A DNA stretch of 64,000 nt from Hormiphora californensis (lineage: Eukaryota > Ctenophora > Tentaculata > Cydippida > Pleurobrachiidae), in assembly GCA_020137815.1 (NCBI GenBank), contig CM035350.1, positions 2,042,335 to 2,106,334 of the forward strand, written 5' to 3'. The stretch's first letter is position 1. Each line of letters starts with the position of its first letter. Below are positions 12,294 through 24,200 of the stretch, piece by piece. The position numbers were made by a program, and so were the translations under genes. The notes under the pieces are model-generated. The model saw only the letters and a list, made by a program, of their open reading frames with translations, did no database searches and was not told where the DNA came from.

Positions 12294-15200
12294 AGAAAAG
12301 ATGCGGATGTCAGTCAAAATTGCCAGCTTTATCACGAGATCCCACAGAAAGCTGAGAACATGTTTTGAGTGAGTGACAGTGAATATAGTCTCGTGATCCA
12401 GGCACATTATATAGAGCCAGCCCCGACACAACTCTACCATTTCCATTTCTCCAGTACTATGTCTGATAGCGGATCTCTCCAGATCCATCTTCACAGGTAA
12501 GAGAGCTCCCTCTTGAACTGCACAACGTGCATTACGACGTGCATTACACGTTCCCTCCCTTGCTAATTTAACTTCAGCACGTAGTACACCCTGTGGAACC
12601 ACATGCACACTGTGCCTGTGTAACACCATTCTAGCTTGCTTGATATTTGAATTTCATATCTCTATAATATCTCGCCTGCAAATGCTCTGACAGTCTCGCC
12701 TGCTCTTGACCCCCTCACTCTCTCTCTGCAGGTATACAGGGTACAAGAATGTAGAGGATGATATGAAGATATTTAGTGCCGTTACTGGGTACAATGTCCT
12801 AAAGTGGTCTGACAATGATCCGATACAGATTGTCATGATAGAAAAGGTAGGTACAGATTTGATCTACCGAACCCTCACAGACCGGTGTGAGCCACACAAG
12901 AGCAGATCATACTAGCCGCCTTTAGTTAGAATTTATACTTGAACTCGTATTGCAATTTGTACTATCTTTTGCTGATATTCTTCAAACAAAGCACAATCCC
13001 TTACCCCCTCCCCCACTTCAGAAAGAGACGGAAGAGGGCCTCCAAATGATAGAGAGTTTGATATACGATGTGTGCAGATCGGAGAGTTTCAAGGGGTGGA
13101 TGGCATTCCCTGATAACCACGTGAGCCCCCTCTACTACACACCACTACTGGATCTCAAACTACAAGGTACGTGGGGGGGGGGGGAGAGTTTAGAAAAATG
13201 GAAACTGTTTCCTATTACACAGCTATCTGATCAGACCCCGTTTCGATTCCCAATAGTGCGTTCAGATCTGGTCAGCGCCGCCAGACAGTTCCATAGCAGC
13301 CTCGTCGAAAGGACTATCCTCTCTGACTAACTAGTGATATATTTCAGATGTCAAGTTTTCCTCGATGATAACACCCTTTGAGTTGAAATCTCACTGGTCA
13401 ATATGTGTGGACCCCTCCCGTACCATTCACGCTATGTTTGAGCACGATATAGGCCGCCTGGTGATCTTCATATGTCGGGACACACACTGGCAGAAGATAG
13501 CCATACATTACGACGAGCTAGAGCAACACATAATTCAACAGGTAATTAACTATGTAATTAATAATTAGTAATTTGTAATAAGTAGCTCGAATTAGAGGTT
13601 GAATTCCATTATAACATTGACAATCCCCGTGTGGTAAAACTAAATCACACTATTTTCAGCACTGTGATAACTCAATAAGGATGGTTCTCTTCCTAAAGAA
13701 TTGTCCTCGTTTCTTTGAAGTTGAATCAGAAGTAAGTATACTTCACCCCCGTACCACACGGCGTGCCTGGTGAAATTTTAACACGGGACCATAGCATGCG
13801 ACGGGAATCACATTACGTGACTGGGTAATCACCTGAGGCGTACGGTGGGAAAAAAAACATCGCTAAATCTTTTTTTGACACTTTGGTTGATTAAGGGTCA
13901 ATATTGGCTATTTAAACGTGGTCCCAGCAAAATCTACGGACAGAGACGAAATATGTACCCGCTAGCCTATTTTGTAGAGTAGAATCGGATTCAAACGTGA
14001 AATGAATCATCAAATGAATTTCATAATGGTACCAAATATGCAACTGATGAGTTTTAATTGTCTTTGGAGGTTTTTCCTATCTATTGTAACACTGAATTGA
14101 ATAGAATTACTAGTGCAATCGTTAAAATGGTCATTTTCTACCAAGAGCCAAGTTTTCGTGTATATCGATTTATGGTTAGATTTGGGCAAATTGTTGAAAT
14201 CTGCCAACTAGGAGAACCGTAACTTGATTTTCTTGTTTTTTGGATTTTGGCATTTTTGACAAACTTCTGATTGAAATGGTCAATCGGGACCATGCTTAAG
14301 TTGTTTATGGGACAATTTTCGACTAAAATCCAAGATTTCATACCAATCCAATAACAGATCGTTGATTTATAGAAAATTTAAGTAGGCAAAACGGTGAAAA
14401 TAAGCAAGAAAAGTTGTCATTTTGACCGTTTTGCCTACTTAAATTTTCTATAAACCAACGATCTGTTATTGGATTGGTATGAAATCTTGGATTTTAGTCG
14501 AAAATTGTCCCATAAACAACTTAAGCATGGTCCCGATTGACCATTTCAATAAGAAGTTTGTCGAAAATTCCAAAATCCAAAAAACAAGAAAATCAAGTTA
14601 CGGTTCTCCTAGTTGGCAGATTTCAACAATTTGCCCAAATCTAACCATAAATCGGATATACACGAAAACTTGGCTCTTGGTAGAAAAATGACCATTTTAA
14701 CGATTGGCACTAGTTTCAAATTCCTATCTCAACGTTTTCAATGGTTTAGGGGCCAAAAACCTCCAAAAAATGGTAAAAAATCAACTTTTGACCATTTTAC
14801 AGTCATTTTAGAGATTCGACTTCAACGGCAATCGATTCTACGTGCAAAAATAGGTGGGGGTGACATATTTCGTGTGCTAAGTCATTATTGATTTTTCGGG
14901 ACCACGTTTAATATAGCCAATTTTGACCCAAATCAAATAAAAGTAAAAAAAAAGATTTTAGGGAATGGAATGTTTTTTCCCGCACCGTAGCGCCATTCTG
15001 TAGACCCTCAGCTACCACGTACAAGTGGTGGTTTCCCGTCGCATGCTAGGTTGTGTTAAAATTTCACCAGGCACGCCGTGACCAGTCATACACTTATATA
15101 GCTAGTTACTATCTCAAACCTACGAAAGAAAAGAGCGATTTCTTTCTATCTCCTACCTATCTAACTTCAGACCCCATCACACTTTACCAAACTCCTGTCA

Positions 15201-18200
15201 GGCGCTTGAGAAGACCAGGAGAGGGCTGAAGAAGAAGGGTCACATGGTGGACGAGAAACTAGAGAAGCAAGTTGCGTCTAAAGGCACAGTTCTCAAGAGT
15301 CAGGTCGCTCAGAGAGGACACCAAGTCAGATATACCCAAGTGCTCGGCCATTGAGCTAACCTACCCCTCAGGGGACAGCTCTATCTCAAGGATCATATCT
15401 GGGTTCAAGAAGCACCAGTTCCAATGTTTCTTCACCCGGTTTGAGGACCTCCGGCACTGATGAAATGGCATGAGGGTGATGACAAGATCGATCAGGGTAC
15501 CTGGATGTCAGATCTGATCTCCACCCAACCCTTCCTAGCTCAGGAACACCAACTTTATCTTCTCTCTGAAGTGTCTGGAATCCCTGGGGTACCAGTTCCT
15601 TGACAAACTCTTCAAGACATCTCCTAACCACAAGAAGAACTTCTTCCGCTTCCTGACCGAGAGGCTGGAGGAGATAAAGGAGGAGGGAGTAGAGAGAATC
15701 ACTCAGACCATCTACAAGCTGGTCCAGGGCTTCGAGAAGGATCCCTACCTTGATCCGTGCAGTGTCTTTGAGATGTATAGTAACAAGGTGATTGTTCGAG
15801 AGTGCGACATTAAATCTCACTACCAGTACATCAAGAGAATTATTGTCACTCCCTCCCGGTTCATCTATGTCCCTCCTGAGCCCATTGCCATCAACAGGAT
15901 CCTCCGGGCTCACATTGACTTCGTCGATAACTTTGCGAGGGTTTGCTTTAGAGACGAGGATTTCTCGCAGTTCAACGTTCACTCTGATAAGGCCACTGAG
16001 AATGTCAAGGTAGTGATCAACGAGGGAATTACGATTGCGGAGGGGGTAACGTTCCGGTTTCTGGGTTGCAGTAACTCCCAACTCAGATCCCAGGGGCTGT
16101 GGTTGTTCTACCCGCAGTGCCCCCACAGCATTGAATCCATTAGGGACAAGATTGGGGATCTGTCCACCATGAAAACCATCCAGAAGTATGTGACCCGGAT
16201 GGGCCTGGCGTTTACCGCTACCGACTTTTCCCTGACTGACAAGGTTGAGGTAGAGGAGATACCTGAGAAAGAGATTGTAGTGGGGAAGAGGAGGTACATT
16301 TTTAGTGACGGAGTGGGGTGCATCTCCCCAGCGGTACAAGATCTCATCATCAGGGAGAAATACGGCTCGGAGGTGGGCGAGGCGAGACCAGTTGCATTCC
16401 AGATCAGGATGGGAGGGTGCAAGGGCATGGTGGCGGTGAACCCGGAGCTGGGGGACCGGTTGGTGGTTCAGATCAGGCCCAGTATGAAGAAGTTCTCCTC
16501 TAAGAACATGGTTTTAGAGCCGTGCGGGTACAGCGGTCCTAGAGAGCTTCACATGAACAGACAGGTGATTGCCATCCTTCGAGCTCAGGGTGTCCCAGAT
16601 CAGAGCTTCATCCTTCTGCAGAACAGGAGTCTCATAGAGCTTGCTGAAATGTTAACTAACGAGCGGCTGGCCAGGACCGAGTTGGGGTCCATGTTGGGTA
16701 TGAAGGTGGCCGATCTAAAGGAATGTGGGTTGAAGGTGACCACGGAACCATTCCTCCGGAGAAAGCTGGTCTCCCTATACAAGTTCAAGATCAGAGATGC
16801 CATCACCAAGACCCGGTTCCGTATTGACCACAGGTATGGCCGACAGATGAAAGGGATAATGGACGAGACAGGGACCCTCCAATATGGGGAGGTGTTTGTC
16901 CAGTACAGCGACCTAACGGACCCCACCATGGAGAGAAGACTAACCCTCCAGGGTGATGTGTTTGTCACTAAGAACCCCTGTCTGCACCCTGGGGACCTCC
17001 AGAGAGTTATAGCACGGGATGTCCCGGAACTACGTCACCTTTATGACGTCATAGTGTTCCCCGGACAGGGTAAGAGACCCCATCCCAATGAGCTATCTGG
17101 ATCTGATCTGGACGGTGATGAGTACTTTGTGTGCTGGGAGCCCAAGTTGATGCCCACTATTTCCTGTGAGCCTGCTGAGTATTACATTGAGGAGATAGCA
17201 GAGGAGAATGGAGAGGCACCCCCGCCCCCACCAGAGATGACAGAGGAAAGGATCAACAAGTTCGTGTTCGATTACATCACCAAGGGATCCAAGCTGGGCC
17301 AGATCAGCAACGCCCATGCTATATGGGCAGATAAAATGAAAGAGGGAGTGAGGTCAGAGAGATGTATTGGGCTGGCGAAGAAGCACAGTGATGCAGTTGA
17401 CTTTATAAAAACTGGTATTGCTCCAAAGTTTGACTTTAATGAACGTAGCCTGGACTACCCTGATTGGATGCTGAAACCGGACAAGACGGCCTATCACTAG
17501 CAAGACCTGCTATTGGTCAGATGTTCCACTGTTGTAGAGGGTCTAGATCATCACATCCTGCACAGGAAGGTGGGTGATGAGAGGATAAGACCGAGTCCTC
17601 TGTTCACCCTCTACCAGCCCCCTACTGTGGAGGAGCTGGCCAGCGCTACCCGATACTACACTGAGTACTGCACAGATCTAGCTAACATAATGTCTGCCTA
17701 TGGAATAGAGGAGGAGGGAGATATAGCTGCGGGATACCTCAACTCCATCAAGATGAGTCTGGCGAAGGAGCACGAGAGGAACTATGACATGAGGGAACAG
17801 TGTTTGGCGATGTTCCGAGCTCTCCAGAAGAAGACAAGACGGGCATTCTTCCACCACGCCGGGATTTCCAACCTGTGCTGGAGAGAGAAGGAGGACAAGG
17901 TATTGAGACAGGCAGCAGCGTGGTACTGGGTGGCTTATAATGACCCCCCTCTTCACCAGGGATACAGTCTCCTCTCATTCCCGTGGTGTGTCACTGAGGT
18001 ACTGATAGCCATTCCAGAGGTGATGGGAACCAAGAGGGAGGACAACTGTGTGGCGGCCGTGCTACAAGATAACGTGATTGAGTGGTACCAGTCCGCCCTG
18101 AGACAGGGTGAGCTTCTAGAGGACACCCTCAGGGACACAATTAATGAGGTCCTACACCACAGCAAGGGAAAGATCAGGGATGCCAGTAGGGGGAAGTATG

Positions 18201-21200
18201 GGCTCATTCCTTCCAGGAACATTCTCCTGTTCACAGAGGAGAAGGAGAAGTGTTTTGAGTGGGTGAAGAGGAACGAAACTAACAACTGGATAGTAAAACT
18301 GGCTAATGAGACCAAGGACCCCTCTCCTCTCATCACTGTCTCAGCAGACCACGGGTTGAGGATTTACCTGAGTAGAGATCCACTCACCTGGACCAAAGTG
18401 GAGCTACTCAAGCAGTATAATAACAAGTATAGCAGTGTCGGGCATGCTCTGTACATGGCCATTAGTTGGGCGGGGAGAGCGGGTCTGGTGACTCCGGACA
18501 AGGAACCTGATATAGGGGTTAGTCTGGTGGAGCACATGATACAGCAGGGTCACATCAACCTGCTCCATGAGGGAGAACAACTAGAGGAGGAGGACACCAT
18601 CCCCACTGGAAAGAGACCAAGGAGGTCGACTGCTAGCTACTACATTGGGTATCTCAAGTGGGTGATAAGGGGTCTACCCTCCGAGGAGGGGAGGACACTG
18701 GGTGAGGAGGTGCTGGCCGGGGCCAGGAAGGTTCTTAGCACGGGGAAGAGTTTGAAGTCGGCTATGAGAGAGTTACATTGCATCTCCTACACTCTCTCCT
18801 TTGATACCAGTGATACATTCCAAGCTCTGAGTCTCAGGAGAAAGAGTGAGAAGAAAAAGTGTTACACTATCGCCAAGGCAACATCCTTCTGTAACACGTA
18901 CTTTAGGGAGCCCAGCGTTGCTAAGGTGGTTGCTAAGGGCGGGAGACCAGTTGACATCAAGATAAGAGAGGCGGAGTTGGGTGGTATGAGCGCCTTGATC
19001 CTTGAAATGTGGGGTGATAACCCCCAACAGATGAATGAAGCGGCTGACTACCTACAGATTGATGATGGGAAGTTTGAACTAAAGGGCCACTTCCTCCACA
19101 TTTCCCACCCCGGCTACCACCAGCTGTGTTACATTGCACCCAGACCCGATAGATCAAAGTGTGTGGAACAGTATACCTGTGTGAGGAAGCTGGACGAGGA
19201 ATCAAAGAAAGATGCCACCGTCATCCACTACATAGAACCTATCTACTACGAGCGGCACAATGACATTAGGGGTGTGGTGGGGAGAGAGGTGGAGAGCAGA
19301 GTGAAGGCCATGCGAGATGTCCCTCTCTACAATCCTATATCACATGGCGATCTGACTCTCCGGGCCCAATTTGGCAAGCTTTGTATTCGCAAAACGGAGG
19401 GGCACCAATTTGAGAAGAAGTACATGGGAGGTTTCAAAGATTCAAAGGACCGTGATTTGATCATGAAACACTTCCTGCAGAGCGGCAAGAAGGGCAGGTC
19501 TGTAGACACTTGGACGGTGTTCGTTGTGTTTGAGGGACTGAGGTACAAGATGGTGTTCAATGAAGACCAGAAACTCCAGAGAGTCTCGCTGGAGGAGATT
19601 CTCTGGACGGATGTGATGTTGCATAGGACAGAGGGGAGTGATCTGAACATCACCCTGACATCAACTCACACCCTAGCAATGGACAGACTCCGACACCTAC
19701 CTCTCACCCACGCTACCTACACAGGGAAGGTTGGGAAGTGGTTCACAAAGACACCTGATGGGAAGCTGAGGGTGGCAGAGGAGGGGGTCCCATGCTTTAT
19801 CAGCCGTGTCGAGGTGGCCTAGAGAGAGTGTTCACCAGGTCAGCAAACAGACTAGAGACTTCCCCTTCACGCTGCACGAGAGACATATGGATGTGTACAT
19901 GAGGAAGGGGGCAGGCGGAATAGAGCTGGAAAAGCTCAAATCCTACACTGAAGTCTCCCTGGAAGGAACTTTATCTAGTCTGGAGAATGCAGATAAGATT
20001 GTGCAAGAACTTCGTGCAAATGTCAACCGATCTGGCAGTTAACCCCAGACAACCACCGGGCAGATCTAGGAAGTCGAGTGGTAGGGGCCGAGGGGCTGTT
20101 ATAACAGCAGGGCCTAGTAATATCGGGTATACTGGGGTGGGCAGCATGGCCCTACCTCCTCTTCACATGCCGACCAGTCTAGAAGATGGACTTTACATGC
20201 AGGGTCTCAGGGCGGCAGTTGCAGTACCGACCATCTACCAACCAGCACCACCCGCAGTCTACCAACCAGCACCACCCACAGTCTACCAACCAGTGCAGCA
20301 GCAACAAGAGGGGGAGGAACCTGATGTGGAGATAGTTGAGGTCCTCTCTACCACCTCTCTAACCGGGGGAGTTGATGTGATTCAGGAACAGCAGCCCACA
20401 CAGCAAATACAGCCACTTTGGGCGAGGACCGACTTGATGGGATCCGCTATAGAAGAGGGAGAGGTATTGTGGTAGAAAGACTGGGAGTGATTATTGTTTG
20501 TGTTTTTTGTTATCTTGTTAATTTGAAAAAGCAGCAATGCAACATATGTTATGTTATGAAGGGCATGTAACTTTTTTTCTGTGAAAATGATATGTCATAT
20601 TGTTTTACATATATTTTATTGTTTTGTTATGGTAAAAAAGTTGTCTTGATCAATGTCTCGAAATGAAGATTGAAGCCTACCCTGCCTCGACAGTACAACC
20701 AGTACAATGTACACTTAGTACAACTAGCACAACTAGAACAACTGGACATATGTTACTTACTGATCAAACATTGCAAATACTTCTGAGGTTGGCTGGTGGA
20801 TGGTACACAGGATGGTTCTGTTAGCTTTAGCCAACTTCCCTATCAGTCTTACAATGCTCTGTGCCATAAAGGAATCCAGACCTGGGGGAGGGGTAATGAC
20901 TTGGTAACTGGGGCACTATGTCTCTGTCTCTGTCTCTGTCTCTGTCTCTGTCTCTGTCTCTGTCTCTGTCTCTGCCTCTGTCTCTGTCTCTGTCTCTGCC
21001 TCTGTCTCTGTCTCTGTCTCTGCCTCTGTCTCTGTCTCTGTCTCTGTCTCTGTCTCTGTCTCTGTCTCTGTCTCCCTCTCTCTGATCTCTCTCTGTCTCT
21101 TACCGCTCGTGGGTTCATCAATGAAGAGTAGAGGTGGGTTCATGAGAAGTTCACATGCCACGGACAGCCTCTTTCTCTCTCCTCCCGATATGCCCCTAAT

Positions 21201-24200
21201 CAGGCCGGCAGGTGCACCACACAGTGTGTTCTCCACCTTCGTTAGACCCAACTGAAGGGATATGTATCTCGTTATGGCAGTTGTTACTGACACACCGCTA
21301 CAGCACTCAGTTCCTTGAATTGTTCATACTGGAAACAGGGTCAAGCGACTCAATCAGGGTCAGTTCCCGGCTGTTGACCGGATTCGGTTCCAGAACACAG
21401 AACTGCGCCGCGCGGAACATGGTTGCCGCGTTGTGCGCAGAGAATATTACACCTGTAGCACCGCGCGCTCCATACAATGTGTCCAGAGCGACTTGATAAT
21501 CGGAGAGGTTCAGACAAATTTCACAGCTCAATCTGGAATGGTTGGGGCGAGACAGGCCTTTCCTTTAGGTAATAAGGGAGCCCCCAGAGTGGTCTAGGAC
21601 TTGTCACTCACGCCGCCAAGTGACAAGGAGGGAGCCCAGTTTACTTACCTCATTCAGAATCTTCTTTACGATTCGTTTCTTCTCTCCATAAGGAGTGTTA
21701 CTCCCCATACGCAGAATTGCCTGCAAAGAAGGGTTAGCATATATCACGTACTTATGATCCCTTACCCACTGGTGTTGAGGCATGTTAATGAGATTGCAAA
21801 CAAGTCTTTTTTATCGACTGCATCATGGGACTCATAAATATGAGTCAATGACCACGTAAGCAATAAGATCTGTCAAAGAACTTCTCCCATTACGCACTCT
21901 CTGTCTCTCTGACCTCTGTATTTCTCTCTCTCTCTCTCCCTCTCTCTATCTCTCTGACCGATATAGCGAATGTATGAAACTGCAGTATAGTACATGTGAG
22001 CTCACTGTATTACTTCAGAACATTCCCTACACAGACTTTTAACACTCTCCCGCAATTAAAGATATGAACAATACGACACACACTGGTTCATGATTAGAGA
22101 GGGGAACGGGGGAGAGAGAGGGGAAACGTCAAGGCTATTCAGGGTTCATTTTCAAGGTTTTGTATGTGACCCAATTCCCCTGGATTATCTCACACACGCA
22201 GAACTCAATTTTGTCTCAACACAGTATAGTAATGTAAACAAAGCGATACTCTTGCTATTGCATATTTTCGGAGTTTAATTTCGAATCAGAAGTAATTTCG
22301 GTGAATAGATTTGTGTCTGAAATAATTCCGTTTTATGTTGATATTATTTTGAGTCAGTAGACACAACAGTGATATGATTAATGATATGACCTCACTGTTC
22401 CTGCTGCATTGAGTAAAGACATGATTCTATTAGCACAGCAGTGGAGAAGTAACTGTTGAGTATCTGATGAACTGATATACTAACAAGATACACTTTTTTC
22501 TTTCTTTTTTTCTCCGTGCTAAAAACACGATGTACTTAGGTCATGGCGAATTTAACAGATCCTTGAGTAGCCCCGATACAACTATACAGCTATACAGCAC
22601 TGGTGTGGTTGTGTGTGTATGAGGCAATAATAGGAAGAAGCACCCCTGTATTTCCTACTATAATTATACCCCTCTTGTTCTCTCCCCCTCACGACAATAT
22701 ATTTTCTCCAAACAATACAAATCTGTGTAGGTACAGCGACTGTGTGTAATACACTGTATACTATAAATTATAATACTGCAGCAGTGAACAGCATCCTCCT
22801 TCTTCGCCTCTAGGTAGTTCCCACTTGATATTCCCTCCCCCCATTCATGCCCCTTCCCTAATTCAGGTCCCATGCTCCTTATTTCAACTCACATGGAACA
22901 TTAGAACTTCCTTGACTGTCATTGTAGCAATGAAGAAGTCTTCCTGCTGGACATAAGCTGACAGATGCATCATCTTCTTACGGGTCGCGTCAACTCCATT
23001 CATCCGAATAGAACCTGTGAGAAGATGGTAATTTAGAAGAGAGAAGATAGCAACCGTATAATAATCCAATTTATTTTGTCTCAGCTCGCTTTCTAACCGA
23101 AAGTATGCAGCTGGAGATAGTGTAATGGCAGTCTCGCTAGTACTGTTGCCACGAGATATGGCAGCACTAAACAAACATATATCATGATCGTGTTAACCCA
23201 GTTTGACGTGAAACTGCCACCCGTCGACCACGTACATGTAGATAGATCACAAACAAGCACCATTAAATAATTAGCTGAGAGATAATGAACAAGAGAGATA
23301 TTGCATCACCTGATTCTGAGAGTGAAACGGCATTCTTTCGAGCTAGAGTGTTCAGGAGAGTCGTCTTCCCTGCTCCACTGCAAAAGAGTGGTATTTAGTG
23401 GCGCGGTATGGGGGGTAGTTTGAGGTTGGAATGACTGGTGATGTAATATGCATTTTAATTTAAATGTGACAGTAGTGACAATGCCCATAAATAGGTCCCT
23501 GTAATTTCACAGTGCGTGTCAGTGGAGTGTGTCTGTCAGTAGCTCGATATTAGATTGGTTCAACATACATGTGACGGGATGTGTGTGTGGCTCGGTCTAC
23601 TACCCCCACCCCCATACAGGGTATATAGGGTCGGTCCTGCCCCCAAACAATTTGGAGAGAGAATCAGCCTGATTACAGTAGACATCTTTATGATAAGCAG
23701 ACTGGGGAATATATTCATCTGTATTGTAATACACCCTGTGGCCTGTACCAACAAGTGAGGCATGTAATATGTATGTTATAGTGAGAGAGATATAGGGTGT
23801 CTATTCGACTGGCCGAGGGTCCATTACAACAATTATTACTGCAGTAGCAGCTTGATATTAGCAGAAGAAGAAGGAAGTGGGTGGACCTCGTTAGTACAGC
23901 CCTGGGGCACGTGATAATACCTGGTATAGGGATTAGGGGTATGTTGTACATAAAGCCTAGTGGCCAAGTAGGGATGAGCTTCACGCGAGTATCTAACAGA
24001 TCTCTCCGAAACACAAAGAAGACTTGACTCATTTGTCAATATGAATATTCATTCTACATTTTAACCGATTCCAGGCAGGATGAATAATGTAGAAGAGAGA
24101 AAATATACCATCACAGTTGCATGTGTTCAGTGTGCAGTTACAGTTTCGGTAATCAGTGTGCAATGCGTGTAGTGAGTGTATGTGCGTGTGTGTGTGTGTG

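Noticed and set aside
13990-14890. Mirror-image open frames containing [10 protein letters not shown]-type peptides
   Set aside because: They are the two arms of the foldback element read in opposite directions, with no coding bias.
15386-16339. A 317-codon minus-strand frame opposite the RdRP
   Set aside because: It is the shadow of the conserved RdRP coding strand. It has no recognisable domain, and the plus frame explains the sequence.
12459-20475. Idea that the RdRP is a contaminant or viral polymerase
   Set aside because: It has five spliceosomal introns at its 5' end, one invaded by a foldback element, and lies inside an animal-type gene. The motifs are of the cellular RDR/QDE-1 type, not of viral palm-type RdRPs.
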